Origin: Chryseobacterium sp. G0162
GTDB lineage: Bacteria; Bacteroidota; Bacteroidia; Flavobacteriales; Weeksellaceae
DNA length: 64,000 bases
NCBI RefSeq assembly: GCF_003815715.1
Contig: NZ_CP033922.1
Span: 682,001 to 746,000 of the forward strand
Direction: 5' to 3'
Below, one piece after another: positions 17,217 to 25,731 of the stretch (position 1 is its first letter; the number at the start of each line of letters is the position of its first letter). The notes beneath the pieces were generated by a model, which saw only the letters and a program-made list of their open reading frames with translations, had not been told where the DNA came from and did not search any database. A program made the translations under genes and the position numbers.

Positions 17217-17273
17217 AAGGAAATGGTGTTCTTCCTTACCCAACCGCTTTACAAAAGCTGATGACGCCTGATT
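17217..17273 (+). ncRNA. Fluoride riboswitch (crcB motif)
   Basis: Matches the crcB-motif layout. The first hairpin is GGAA...TTCC (17219-17235) with ATGGTGTTC inside it. Then comes CAACCGC and a second hairpin GCTTT...AAAGC, followed by the conserved GCTGATGACGCC. GGTGTT can pair with GACGCC to form the pseudoknot helix. Position (between promoter and ORF) and target (a CLC-F exporter) agree with known biology of this riboswitch. The 3' part CCTGATT (17267-17273) is complementary to AATCAGG (17296-17302) just before the start codon, a likely expression platform. Confidence 0.9.
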
Positions 17274-17308
17274 GAGAGATTATTAACAAATAACTAATCA
17301 GGATTATT

Positions 17309-18616
17309 ATGTCAAAAAATCAACGAACACTTGGTAAAAAAGCAGCTTTTCATACTCAGTTTTTCTTCAGAAAATTTCCGGCGATCCCTTATATTTTTAA
17401 ATGGCTGGCTATCAGCCTTATTATTGGATCCTTGGTAGGAAGTGCTTCGGCAGGATTTTTACAATCATTAGAATGGGCTACCCGCTTCAGGGAAAACCAT
17501 GTATGGCTGATTGCTTTACTTCCTGTTGCTGGTTTTTTAATTGGCCTTTTATATTATTACTGGGGGAAAGAGGTAGAAGCCGGAAATAATCTTCTGATCG
17601 ACAATATTCATGATCCGAAAGGGATTATTCCGTTCAAAATGGCTCCTTTTGTTTATTTGGGAACTATTGCTACTCACTTTTTTGGAGGTTCAGCAGGTCG
17701 TGAGGGAACAGCCCTTCAGATGGCCGGGGCTATTGCAGATCAGCTTACCCAACCATTTAAGCTCGATAAAAACGAAAGAAGAATATTAATTATTTCTGCC
17801 ATTGCTGCCGGCTTTGGCTCTGTTTTCGGAACTCCTTTGGCTGGAGCTGTTTTCGGACTTGAGGTTTTTCTGGTTGGAAGAATAAGATACAATGCCCTAT
17901 TTCCAGCATTTGCATCAGCCATACTCGCAGATTGGGCTACCAATCTATGGAATGTAAAACACACTCATTATCATATTGACTTTATCCCCAAACTAGAGTT
18001 TCTACCAATTATATACAGTATTTTAGCTGGAATTGCTTTTGGAATTTGTGCTGCGGCATTCAGTAAAATTATTCATTGGACCGGTTCTCTTTTTAAATTA
18101 AAAATTAAATCCCCCCCTTTTCGCCCGGTTGTTGGCGGAATTATTATCGCTCTGGCTGTTTTGCTCATGGGGACAACACGGTATATCGGTCTTGGAATTC
18201 CTGTAATTCTCGAGTCTTTTGAAAAGCAGCTTCCGTTGTATGATTTTGCCTTAAAAATGGCTTTTACCATCATTACTCTTTCTGCAGGATTCAAAGGAGG
18301 TGAAGTTACTCCATTGTTCTTTATCGGAGCTACATTAGGGAGTGCATTATCCCTATTTATCCCACTGCCATTTGGTTTATTAGCAGGAATGGGGTTTGTT
18401 GCCGTATTTGCCGGAGCTACCAATACGCCATTAGCCTGTATGCTTATGGGAATTGAATTATTTGGAGCTGAATGTGGTGTATATATTGCCATTGCATGTG
18501 TGGTTTCTTACCTTCTTTCAGGACATAATAGTATTTACACTAGACAAAAGATTGGTGAAGCTAAAAACAGAAGATATGAGAACATGCAGAATAGGTCTAT
18601 TTCGGATTTTCTTTAA
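17309..18616 (+). CDS. CLC-F type fluoride/proton antiporter
   Basis: A 435-residue CLC-family membrane protein. Where chloride channels have GSGIP, this has GNNLI (residues 92-96), and the second anion-site motif is GREGT (130-134, gating Glu132) instead of GKEGP. Both are characteristic of the fluoride-specific CLC-F branch. GGEVTPLFFIGA corresponds to the GxFxP region. The fluoride riboswitch directly upstream gives independent support. It exports F- in exchange for protons, protecting cytoplasmic enzymes. Often named eriC-F. Confidence 0.93.
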   Translation: MSKNQRTLGKKAAFHTQFFFRKFPAIPYIFKWLAISLIIGSLVGSASAGFLQSLEWATRFRENHVWLIALLPVAGFLIGLLYYYWGKEVEAGNNLLIDNIHDPKGIIPFKMAPFVYLGTIATHFFGGSAGREGTALQMAGAIADQLTQPFKLDKNERRILIISAIAAGFGSVFGTPLAGAVFGLEVFLVGRIRYNALFPAFASAILADWATNLWNVKHTHYHIDFIPKLEFLPIIYSILAGIAFGICAAAFSKIIHWTGSLFKLKIKSPPFRPVVGGIIIALAVLLMGTTRYIGLGIPVILESFEKQLPLYDFALKMAFTIITLSAGFKGGEVTPLFFIGATLGSALSLFIPLPFGLLAGMGFVAVFAGATNTPLACMLMGIELFGAECGVYIAIACVVSYLLSGHNSIYTRQKIGEAKNRRYENMQNRSISDFL

Positions 18617-18887
18617 GATGGTAAACCACCTCGACAAACATTCAAAAAAATCTGGTCTCTTCTCCACTTAAGAAATGATTCTCCATCGAATTTTATTCCT
18701 TTTAGGATAATGTTAAAATTAAAAATTGATTGGCAAATCTGGTTTTCATATATAATATAAATACTCCAAACGTTCAATCTCTTCTTCGTCATTAACCCAA
18801 ATCACGGACCACGAAATCCGCATCTCGAATCTCTCCTAATCCTCTTCCATTCTCAAGCACTGCTATTCGAAATACAACTATAATCCG
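18617..18887. other. Intergenic region with degenerate low-complexity text
   Basis: No gene is visible. Around 18800-18845 a CT/CGAA-rich stretch (acggaccacgaaatccg, catctcgaatctctcc) has the look of degenerate short-period repeats seen elsewhere in this window. Confidence 0.4.
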
Positions 18888-18895
18888 TACTTTTG
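18888..18895 (+). promoter_or_regulatory. Promoter -7 box directly before the LysR gene
   Basis: TACTTTTG fits TAnnTTTG and ends 4 bases before the ATG, which predicts a leaderless transcript. Confidence 0.55.
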
Positions 18896-18899
18896 CACT

Positions 18900-19775
18900 A
18901 TGTTCGATTACAGGTTAAAAGTTTTCCATACCGTAGCTTCCAGACTGAGTTTTACCAAAGCTTCTGAGGAGCTTCATATTTCACAGCCGGCCGTTACAAA
19001 ACACATCAAAGAAATTGAAGTTCAGCTGAGCACCAAATTATTTGACAGAAAAGGAACTTCTATACAGTTAACACAAAGCGGCAAAATCCTGTTTGAATAT
19101 GCTGAAAAAATCAGAAACATCTACCGTGATCTGGAATTTGAGATCAGCCAGATCAATCAACAGCATAAGGGAAAACTGATTATTGGAGCCAGTACCTCTG
19201 TTGCCCAATACATCCTACCTGAAATCCTTGCTAAATTTAATGCCTACTATAAAGACATTAAAATAGAACTTCTGACCGGAAATACAGAAGCCATTTCTGC
19301 TCTTTTAAAAGAAGAAAAAATTGATCTGGGTATCATTGAAGGAGAATCACAGTCTTCATATTTTGACTATAAGACCTTTAAACCTGATGAAATTGTTCTC
19401 GCTGCCAAGTCAGATCATCCTTTAGCCCATAAAACACTAAATATTAAAGACCTTTATCAGCTTAATCTTATTTTCCGTGAGCAAGGTTCGGGAACTCTTG
19501 AATTCATACAAAATCGGTTAAAGGAAAAAGAAATTAACATCAATGAACTGAATACCGTTATCCAATTGGGAAGCAGCGAAAGTATCAAAAATTATCTTCT
19601 TCATTCGGACTGTATGGCTTTTCTTTCCATCAGCACCATTCTGAATGAGTTGAAAAATAATATTCTTACGGTTATTGACATAAAAAATTTCAGCATTGAA
19701 AGAGATTTTCATTTTATTCTGCCTAAAGGAGAACAGTCTGAGTTGATCGAGTTGTTTTTAAGGTTTGCAGAGTAA
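18900..19775 (+). CDS. LysR-family transcriptional regulator
   Basis: 291 residues. The N-terminal winged helix-turn-helix is typical (VASRLSFTKASEELHISQPAVTKHIKEIE, residues about 12-40), followed by the linker helix and a periplasmic-binding-like effector domain from about residue 90. The neighbour 284 bases downstream is a YeiH-type exporter, and LysR-YeiH pairs are common, so it probably controls that gene. The effector is unknown; sulfur or cysteine related compounds are a guess from the pairing. Confidence 0.9.
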   Translation: MFDYRLKVFHTVASRLSFTKASEELHISQPAVTKHIKEIEVQLSTKLFDRKGTSIQLTQSGKILFEYAEKIRNIYRDLEFEISQINQQHKGKLIIGASTSVAQYILPEILAKFNAYYKDIKIELLTGNTEAISALLKEEKIDLGIIEGESQSSYFDYKTFKPDEIVLAAKSDHPLAHKTLNIKDLYQLNLIFREQGSGTLEFIQNRLKEKEININELNTVIQLGSSESIKNYLLHSDCMAFLSISTILNELKNNILTVIDIKNFSIERDFHFILPKGEQSELIELFLRFAE

Positions 19776-19857
19776 ATTGCCTGTCCTATACACAGAAAGA
19801 TCTATCCATGACAAAAAACTATTATTTGTGGTATGTTGACCACATTATTTTTTTTGG

Positions 19858-19970
19858 TTTTGGCTAAAGCCAATGAATAGATTAATTTTTTAGATGAGTT
19901 AAAGCCTATCCCTATTGATTTTGATATCTGCATGGATAATTGTCCTTTAACGACAATACTTTTTACTTTA
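19858..19970. repeat. Dispersed intergenic repeat, copy B
   Basis: Same block order as copy A at 17054-17166: TTTTGGCTAAAGCC, a degenerate GTTAAAGCC, CCCTATTGAT, GCATGG, TTTAACGACAATACTTTTTAC. It lies between the LysR gene and the YeiH gene. The second palindromic unit is decayed relative to copy A. Confidence 0.7.
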
Positions 19971-20059
19971 TAACTTATAGTTATCCAACATAACAAAATA
20001 CAATTTACTTTATAATAACATATTGCCGAATTTTGAACCAGATTTAAAAAGTTCGCTAT

Positions 20060-20995
20060 ATGAAAGATTTCATTCTCAATGAAACAACACGAAAAGTAAT
20101 TTTTATTGGAATGGCGGTTTTATGCCTGACTCCATTAGTTTCTTCTCCCATTGCTCTCGCATTAGGCTTTGCCCTGGCTGTTTTTATGGGAAATCCATTT
20201 GAAAAACATTTGCATCACTATATTCATCTGTTGTTACAGATCTCTATTGTCGGATTAGGTTTTGGATTAAAACTGGATGAAGCGCTTCATGCCGGAAAAA
20301 CAGGATTGATGTTAACTGTAGTAAGTATTATCAGTGTAATGATCCTGGGATATTTTCTAGGAAAAATCTTTAAACTTGAAAGACCATTATCCTATCTCCT
20401 GTCTGCCGGAACTGCCATCTGCGGAGGAAGTGCCATTGCTGCGGTTGCTCCTATCATCAAACCCAGCACAAAGCAAATTTCTTTGGCATTGGCTATTGTT
20501 TTTACATTGAACTCTATTGCATTGTTTGTTTATCCTGCTGTTGGACATCTTTTGCATCTTTCCCAGGAACAGTTCGGATTATGGTGTGCAGTAGGAATTC
20601 ATGATACAAGTTCTGTGGTAGGAGCAGCCAGTAAATATGGTAATGAGGCTCTAAAAATTGCAACTACGGTTAAATTAGCCCGTGCTTTATGGATTATTCC
20701 GGTTTCTCTGATTACCATGTTCATTTTTAAAAGCAAAGATTCAAAAATTAAAATTCCATGGTTTATTGGTTATTTCATTTTGGCTATTCTGCTAAATACT
20801 TATTTTCCCGTTATGGATCAATTCAGTACTATTATTACCTCTTTTGCTAAATCCGGGCTGAATCTGACTTTATTTTTTATCGGTTCTACTCTTTCCATTC
20901 AAACTTTGAAAACGATAGGTTTTAAGCCTCTGTTTACAGCTGTACTGCTTTGGGTAACTATTAGTATTGGAAGCCTGCTATATATTATTCATTAA
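20060..20995 (+). CDS. YeiH/YadS-type (UPF0324) membrane exporter
   Basis: A 311-residue protein with about ten TM helices. The family core is LSAGTAICGGSAIAAVAPIIK, followed by the conserved IHDTSSVVGAASKYG segment. Members of this family are annotated as putative sulfate exporters, but the substrate is not well established. The divergent-type LysR regulator upstream, here in the same direction, supports regulated expression. Confidence 0.88.
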   Translation: MKDFILNETTRKVIFIGMAVLCLTPLVSSPIALALGFALAVFMGNPFEKHLHHYIHLLLQISIVGLGFGLKLDEALHAGKTGLMLTVVSIISVMILGYFLGKIFKLERPLSYLLSAGTAICGGSAIAAVAPIIKPSTKQISLALAIVFTLNSIALFVYPAVGHLLHLSQEQFGLWCAVGIHDTSSVVGAASKYGNEALKIATTVKLARALWIIPVSLITMFIFKSKDSKIKIPWFIGYFILAILLNTYFPVMDQFSTIITSFAKSGLNLTLFFIGSTLSIQTLKTIGFKPLFTAVLLWVTISIGSLLYIIH

Positions 20996-21000
20996 AAGCA

Positions 21001-21032
21001 GCAGCACCCTTCTGAAATCAGAAGGGTGCTGC
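21001..21032. terminator. Perfect hairpin between convergent genes
   Basis: A 14-bp perfect stem (GCAGCACCCTTCTG with CAGAAGGGTGCTGC) with an AAAT loop. On the minus strand it is followed by TTTT, so it can end the peptide gene at 21073-21255; it also stops reading from the YeiH gene. Confidence 0.85.
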
Positions 21033-21072
21033 CTATTAAATGTGGAAATGTTTATTCATTCATAACAATTTC

Positions 21073-21255
21073 TTAAACCTCTCCGCAAGTATAAACCTGC
21101 AGACAGCCCATATATATTGAGCAATAATCCGGGCCTGTTACAGCACCTGAACAACTACACCCACAAAGAGATAAATCTGGTTTTCCGCTTACTCCTCCTG
21201 TAATATTTTTAAGATTTTGTTTTTTTAGCTTTTTAGCATTTTTAATAATGTTCAT
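21073..21255 (-). CDS. GG-leader six-cysteine peptide, paralogue 1
   Basis: A 60-residue precursor. The leader NIIKNAKKLKKQNLKNITGG ends in a double glycine. The core of about 39 residues holds six cysteines in the pattern CGCSC-GAVTGP-YC-(6)-C-LQV-TC. A paralogue with the same core lies 359 bases upstream on the same strand. The leader type is that of Bacteroidota bacteriocin-like/RiPP precursors. No processing enzyme is adjacent. Product and activity are unknown. Confidence 0.78.
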   Translation of the reverse strand: MNIIKNAKKLKKQNLKNITGGVSGKPDLSLCGCSCSGAVTGPDYCSIYMGCLQVYTCGEV

Positions 21256-21562
21256 GTGATTTAGTTTTTTGATTAAACAATATAGTTTTAGTTACATTCC
21301 AAAGTTAAACAAATATTAATCACATGCAACCTATTTTATTAATTTTTTAAATAAAAGACTGATTACAAATAAATTAATATATTAAAAAACATAAAAATCC
21401 ATCTCTATTTATTAAACAAGTTAAATATAATGGTCAATATAAAGCTTCCGAAATAAGCTTTAATAGCAAGTAAAAATGAATTTGAATAAAACTAATATAA
21501 GAAATTGGTGATTTTAATAAATGTCTGCAACCTTACCTATTCTTAAATTTTAATAAAAAATA
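21256..21562. other. AT-rich intergenic region between the two peptide genes
   Basis: About 300 bases without coding potential. A small hairpin AAAGCTT...AAGCTTT lies at 21441-21461. It presumably carries the promoter of the 21073-21255 peptide gene, but no clear box was found. Confidence 0.4.
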
Positions 21563-21593
21563 AAAACCTTTCGATTTCTCAAAAGGTTTTTTA
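21563..21593 (-). terminator. Terminator of the second peptide gene
   Basis: AAAACCTTT pairs with AAAGGTTTT around a short loop, with a T-run on the minus strand just below the stop at 21614. Confidence 0.75.
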
Positions 21594-21613
21594 ATCAATG
21601 ATAATGTTTTCAT

Positions 21614-21799
21614 TTAACAGGTCATGACCTGCAAACATCTTTTATATTCTATACAATACGACGGGCCCGTCACTGCACCTGTGCAGCTACAGCCACATTT
21701 TGAAAGATCTGGAGTAATTGCACCGCCAACACCTCCTACAATATCTTTAAGAGTATGTCTTTCCAGCTTTTTAGCATTTTTAAAAATGTTTTGTGACAT
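21614..21799 (-). CDS. GG-leader six-cysteine peptide, paralogue 2
   Basis: A 61-residue precursor. The leader NIFKNAKKLERHTLKDIVGG ends in a double glycine, and the core has six cysteines: CGCSCTGAVTGPSYC, then RC and a C-terminal LQVMTC. The core is nearly identical to that of paralogue 1 in cysteine positions, while the leader and the residues after the GG differ more, indicating selection on the core. The gene has its own terminator, so the two are separate units. No maturation genes are next to it; an MFS transporter follows upstream. Confidence 0.78.
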   Translation of the reverse strand: MSQNIFKNAKKLERHTLKDIVGGVGGAITPDLSKCGCSCTGAVTGPSYCIEYKRCLQVMTC

Positions 21800-21938
21800 G
21801 ATGATTTGATTTTAATTAGACATATATTTTGTTAGTTCGTTTTTAAAATTAAATAAATAAAAGTTATTCAAGACATAAAAAAATGTTAATTAACTCAATT
21901 TCACATATTTAAAAACAGATAAAAAACTGTCTATCATA

Positions 21939-23180
21939 TTATTCAGTGAACTCAAGATCTCTGTCATGAGTTTCTGAGATCGTCAATGAAGAATAAAATG
22001 CCAATCCAAATACTACCAGCCCTACAATCGCAGCACTTCCCACTACTGAAAAATTACCTTTAAGAGAATCAAAAGCCAAAATCATTACAGGAACCAATCC
22101 TCTTACCATATTCGGAACAGTAGTGGTTGCTGTATTTCTGATATTGGTTCCAAACTGTTCTGCTGCCAGCGTAACAAACATCGCCCAATATCCGGTACCA
22201 AAGCCCAGCCATACACAAAATAAGTAGTACTTTGTCTCCGTATTGGTATTTCCAAACAGCATAATCCCTACCCCAACCAAAGTGAAAAGCAGCATATAAA
22301 ATATGGCCATCTTACGCGATTTCAAAGCATGCGAAATAAAACCGCTCATCAGATCACCAACGGAAATACCTACATAAGCCCACATAATTGCTTTTCCAGG
22401 GTTAAGATCCTCAATTCCGAATTCAGGCGCAAATTGATTGGCTAAAACAGCCAGAATCCCTATACAATACCACGTAGGCAATCCCACAGCAATACATTTC
22501 AAGTATCGTATCAACCTATCTTTATGGGTAAAAAAAGACAGAAAATTGCCTTTAGAAACGCTTTTATGTTCAATATTTTTATAGATTCCGGATTCTGAAA
22601 CACTTATTCTCAGTAATAACAGCAGAATTCCCATTATTCCGCCAATGATGTAAGAGATATTCCAGCCTCCCGCTAATTCTACCGTTAATTGAGCCACAAC
22701 CGCTCCCATTAATCCAAAACCAGCAACCACAGAGGTTCCTATTGCTCTTAAATTCTTCGGCAGACTCTCAGAAACCAGGGTAATTCCGGCTCCAAGCTCT
22801 CCAGCAAGACCTATTCCTGCAATAAACCTTAAAGCTGCATATTGATATACTAAATGCTCTTTTGGAAAATAAGGTAAAAAACCACAGGCAATATTTGCCA
22901 GGGAATAAACCAGAATAGATCCAAAGAGCACGGAAAGCCTTCCTTTTTTATCTCCAAAGACTCCCCAGAATACTCCTCCGATGAGAAGCCCTACCATCTG
23001 ACAGTTCAGGATAAAAGTTCCGTCGGCATCGGGATTCAGTCCTAATGCTTTTAAACTGGGAATTCTTACAATTCCAAACAGGAGCAGGTCATAGATATCT
23101 ACGAAATAGCCAAGGGCTGAAATAATAACGGGAATAGAGAAAATGTACTTCAATTTTGAAGACAGAGATAATTCTTGCAT
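21939..23180 (-). CDS. MFS transporter (sugar/metabolite type)
   Basis: 413 residues with twelve predicted TM helices. The loop 2-3 motif is GVFWGVFGDKKGRLSVL, the major facilitator signature, and GAGITLVSESLPKNLRAIGTS follows in the fourth-helix region. It resembles the SV2/MHS-like branch that carries sugars, organic acids or aromatic acids. No specific substrate can be read. It is isolated between a terminator of rny and the peptide genes. Confidence 0.88.
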   Translation of the reverse strand: MQELSLSSKLKYIFSIPVIISALGYFVDIYDLLLFGIVRIPSLKALGLNPDADGTFILNCQMVGLLIGGVFWGVFGDKKGRLSVLFGSILVYSLANIACGFLPYFPKEHLVYQYAALRFIAGIGLAGELGAGITLVSESLPKNLRAIGTSVVAGFGLMGAVVAQLTVELAGGWNISYIIGGIMGILLLLLRISVSESGIYKNIEHKSVSKGNFLSFFTHKDRLIRYLKCIAVGLPTWYCIGILAVLANQFAPEFGIEDLNPGKAIMWAYVGISVGDLMSGFISHALKSRKMAIFYMLLFTLVGVGIMLFGNTNTETKYYLFCVWLGFGTGYWAMFVTLAAEQFGTNIRNTATTTVPNMVRGLVPVMILAFDSLKGNFSVVGSAAIVGLVVFGLAFYSSLTISETHDRDLEFTE

Positions 23181-23203
23181 TGTTAAGTTTTGATAAAAAT
23201 AAA

Positions 23204-23232
23204 AAAACCTTTCAATTTCTTGAAAGGTTTTT
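23204..23232 (-). terminator. Terminator of rny
   Basis: A 12-bp stem (AAAACCTTTCAA with TTGAAAGGTTTT) lies just beyond the rny stop, with a T-run on the minus strand. Confidence 0.85.
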
Positions 23233-23254
23233 ATAAAATATCTTGTTCCGCTTA

Positions 23255-24820
23255 TTATCTTGCAATATTCACGGCTCTTGTTTCTCTGATTACAGTTACT
23301 TTCACCTGTCCAGGGTAAGTAAGTTCATTCTGGATCTTTTCAGAGATGTCGTAAGAAAGTTGAGAAGCAACTTCGTCGTTTACTTTTCCACTCTCTACCA
23401 TTACTCTTAATTCTCTACCTGCCTGAATTGCGTAAGCGCTTGATACGCCATCAAAGCTTAATGCTGCAGATTCAAGATCCTTTAGTCTCTGGATATAAGA
23501 TTCCAATACTTGTCTTCTTGCTCCCGGTCTTGCTCCTGAGATCGCATCGGCTACCTGAATGATTGGAGATAATAGAGACTTCATCTCAATCTCGTCGTGG
23601 TGAGCACCAATAGCATTTACTACTTCTGGATTTTCACCGTATTTCTCAGCCCATTGCATTCCTAATAAAGCGTGTGGTAATTCTGATTCTTGCTCAGGAA
23701 CTTTACCAATATCGTGTAATAGACCTGCTCTCTTAGCTAATTTAACGTTTAATCCTAATTCAGCAGCCATAGTTGCAGCGATATTTGCCACTTCTCTTGA
23801 GTGCTGTAATAAGTTTTGTCCGTAAGAAGAACGGTATTTCATTCTACCAACAATCTTGATTAATTCAGGGTGTAATCCGTGGATTCCTAAATCAATAATA
23901 GTTCTCTTTCCTACTTCAATGATCTCTTCTTCAATTTGTTTTCTTGTCTTTTCTACAACTTCTTCGATTCTTGCCGGGTGAATTCTACCATCGGTAACCA
24001 ATCTGTGAAGTGAGAGTCTTGCAATCTCTCTTCTTACAGGATCGAAGCATGAAAGAAGAATTGCTTCAGGGGTATCATCAACAATGATCTCCACTCCTGT
24101 TACCGCTTCTAAAGCACGGATGTTTCTACCTTCTCTACCAATGATTCTACCTTTTACCTCGTCAGATTCAATATTGAATACTGATACTGAGTTCTCGATA
24201 GCCTGTTCTGTTCCGATTCTCTGAATCGTTTGGATAACAATCTTTCTTGCTTCGTTCTTAGCATTCATCTGAGCTTCCTCCATAATACCCTGAACGTGTG
24301 CCTGAGCTCTTGTTTTAGCTTCAGCTTTCATGGTTTCTACCAATTCTGCTTTGGCTTCATCAGCAGTATAATTAGAGATTTTTTCAAGTATTTCTACTTT
24401 TTTAGCGGTAGCTACATCTAATTCCTGTTGTTTTCTGTCTAGAATCTCGTTCTTCTTAGCGTAATCTGCAATCTGTCTGTCTAAATCTTTTTCAAGTTTT
24501 CCAGTCTTACTAAGCTCATCATTCAGCTTATGTTCCTTGTCTTTAGTCCTTTTTTCAACTTCCTGCATTTTCTTTTCGCGGGACTGGATATCAGCATCGT
24601 GCTGTGATTTCAATTCAAGGAATTTTTCTTTAGCCTGAAGATTCTTTTCTTTCTTTATGGATTCAGCCTGTACGTTAGCTTTTTCTATAAGGTTTTCGGC
24701 GTTTTTATTAGCATCATCTATAATAAATTTTGCCTTAGTATTCAGAGAGCTTCTTGAGAAAAACATTCCCACTGCTGCACCAATTACTAAACAAACAACA
24801 CCGACTATAACTTCTATCAT
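23255..24820 (-). CDS. rny: Ribonuclease Y
   Basis: A membrane-anchored endoribonuclease that starts mRNA decay. 521 residues: one N-terminal TM (about 1-20), a long coiled coil (about 25-200, rich in Lys/Glu), a KH domain ([19 protein letters not shown]), and an HD domain with [10 protein letters not shown] and [10 protein letters not shown]. The length and domain order are complete. It lies downstream of a 6S-like RNA and zapA in the same direction. Confidence 0.97.
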   Translation of the reverse strand: MIEVIVGVVCLVIGAAVGMFFSRSSLNTKAKFIIDDANKNAENLIEKANVQAESIKKEKNLQAKEKFLELKSQHDADIQSREKKMQEVEKRTKDKEHKLNDELSKTGKLEKDLDRQIADYAKKNEILDRKQQELDVATAKKVEILEKISNYTADEAKAELVETMKAEAKTRAQAHVQGIMEEAQMNAKNEARKIVIQTIQRIGTEQAIENSVSVFNIESDEVKGRIIGREGRNIRALEAVTGVEIIVDDTPEAILLSCFDPVRREIARLSLHRLVTDGRIHPARIEEVVEKTRKQIEEEIIEVGKRTIIDLGIHGLHPELIKIVGRMKYRSSYGQNLLQHSREVANIAATMAAELGLNVKLAKRAGLLHDIGKVPEQESELPHALLGMQWAEKYGENPEVVNAIGAHHDEIEMKSLLSPIIQVADAISGARPGARRQVLESYIQRLKDLESAALSFDGVSSAYAIQAGRELRVMVESGKVNDEVASQLSYDISEKIQNELTYPGQVKVTVIRETRAVNIAR

Positions 24821-24862
24821 AATGTATATTGAGTTTTAATTGTATTCATATCCTTTAAAAAT

Positions 24863-25042
24863 AAAAAAGCCCACAATAATCCAGAGATTGAGAGTAAACT
24901 CCTAATCAACACGATTTGAACTGATTTCCACTGTCTGTAATCCGGAAGACCGGCACGCCATTCAGAGGACATTTGTTCGGTAATTGTTTAGCGTTGAGTT
25001 TACCTTTAATGTGTTAGAATCATTGTAGGCAGCTTGTTCAGG
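24863..25042 (-). ncRNA. ssrS: 6S-like RNA (ssrS), downstream of zapA
   Basis: About 180 nt transcribed from the minus strand. The ends can pair over 13 positions (CCTACAATGATTC at 25018-25030 with GGATTATTGTGGG at the 3' end, three of them G-U), followed by an inner helix GGTAAACTC/GAGTTTACT and an apical CCGG-TCTT-CCGG hairpin. A U-run ends it at about 24863. The rod with open central part is the 6S RNA design, and location just after zapA is conserved for 6S RNA in many bacteria. Exact ends are estimated. Confidence 0.75.
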
Positions 25043-25051
25043 AAAAAAAAT

Positions 25052-25339
25052 CTATTTCCCGATTTCATTCAACGATTGATTGATCTGTTCTAATCTTTCG
25101 TTGGTTGAATTAATATTTTTTTCGTAGTTAAGAGAAACTACTTCCGCATTGGTTCCCAGTTTTAGGGCACACATCGCTAAAGCATCCTGTTTATCTCTTA
25201 CATCGAAGTTTTGTTCAAAATCTTTAATCATATTCTCGATCTGCTTCCCTACCTTACGCAACGTTTCTTCTTCTGCTGCCGGTACGTTCAGCGGATACAC
25301 TCTTCCTGCAATGTTTACGGTTATTCTCCTTACCTCCAT
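25052..25339 (-). CDS. zapA: Cell division protein ZapA
   Basis: 95 residues. The N-terminal strand-helix is typical (VRRITVNIAGRVYPLNVPAAEEETLRKVGK), followed by the long C-terminal coiled-coil helix with DKQDALAMCALKLGT. ZapA binds FtsZ filaments and promotes their bundling. The start overlaps the stop of the upstream coiled-coil gene by one base, so the two are translationally coupled. Confidence 0.92.
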   Translation of the reverse strand: MEVRRITVNIAGRVYPLNVPAAEEETLRKVGKQIENMIKDFEQNFDVRDKQDALAMCALKLGTNAEVVSLNYEKNINSTNERLEQINQSLNEIGK

Positions 25340-25731
25340 TATAGTCCACTGTTTTGAAGCTGAGCAATACAGAAATCAATTTCTTTTACCAATCTGTTGA
25401 TATGGTTTTTCATTAACCTATTGTGTTCAGGATTTCCTGATATTGCTGAATAAAGTTTTATATTTTTTTGTTCTTCTGCTAATACCTGATTTCTTCTTCT
25501 TTCCTCATCATATTTCACCTTCAGCTCTTCATGCTCACTACTTAATTCTGATAACTTTTCAGTAAGATTTCTGTAATTCTTTTGCAGAGCCAAAATTTTT
25601 CTCTCTAATTCTGAAAAATTGTTTTCTAAATCTTGAAGCATTTCAGGTTTGTATATTCTAACTAGAAGCAAAAATAAAAAAATATTAACACTAACAAAAA
25701 TAAATAGTCCTATATTTTGATCTGCCAACAA
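25339..25731 (-). CDS. Membrane-anchored coiled-coil protein upstream of zapA
   Basis: 130 residues. One N-terminal TM helix (NIGLFIFVSVNIFLFLLLV) is followed by a coiled coil (about 32-95) and a short charged C-terminal helix. The only starts that keep the TM are two consecutive TTG codons at 25729-25731 and the next codon; they lie inside the T-run of the preceding terminator. The one-base overlap with zapA suggests a shared role at the division site, perhaps like ZapB. This is inference from context only. Confidence 0.75.
   Translation of the reverse strand: MLADQNIGLFIFVSVNIFLFLLLVRIYKPEMLQDLENNFSELERKILALQKNYRNLTEKLSELSSEHEELKVKYDEERRRNQVLAEEQKNIKLYSAISGNPEHNRLMKNHINRLVKEIDFCIAQLQNSGL

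Noticed and set aside
18073..18492. Antisense open frame of 139 codons within the fluoride exporter gene
   Set aside because: It lies wholly opposite a well-supported CDS and encodes a low-complexity, family-less product; a shadow of the codon bias.
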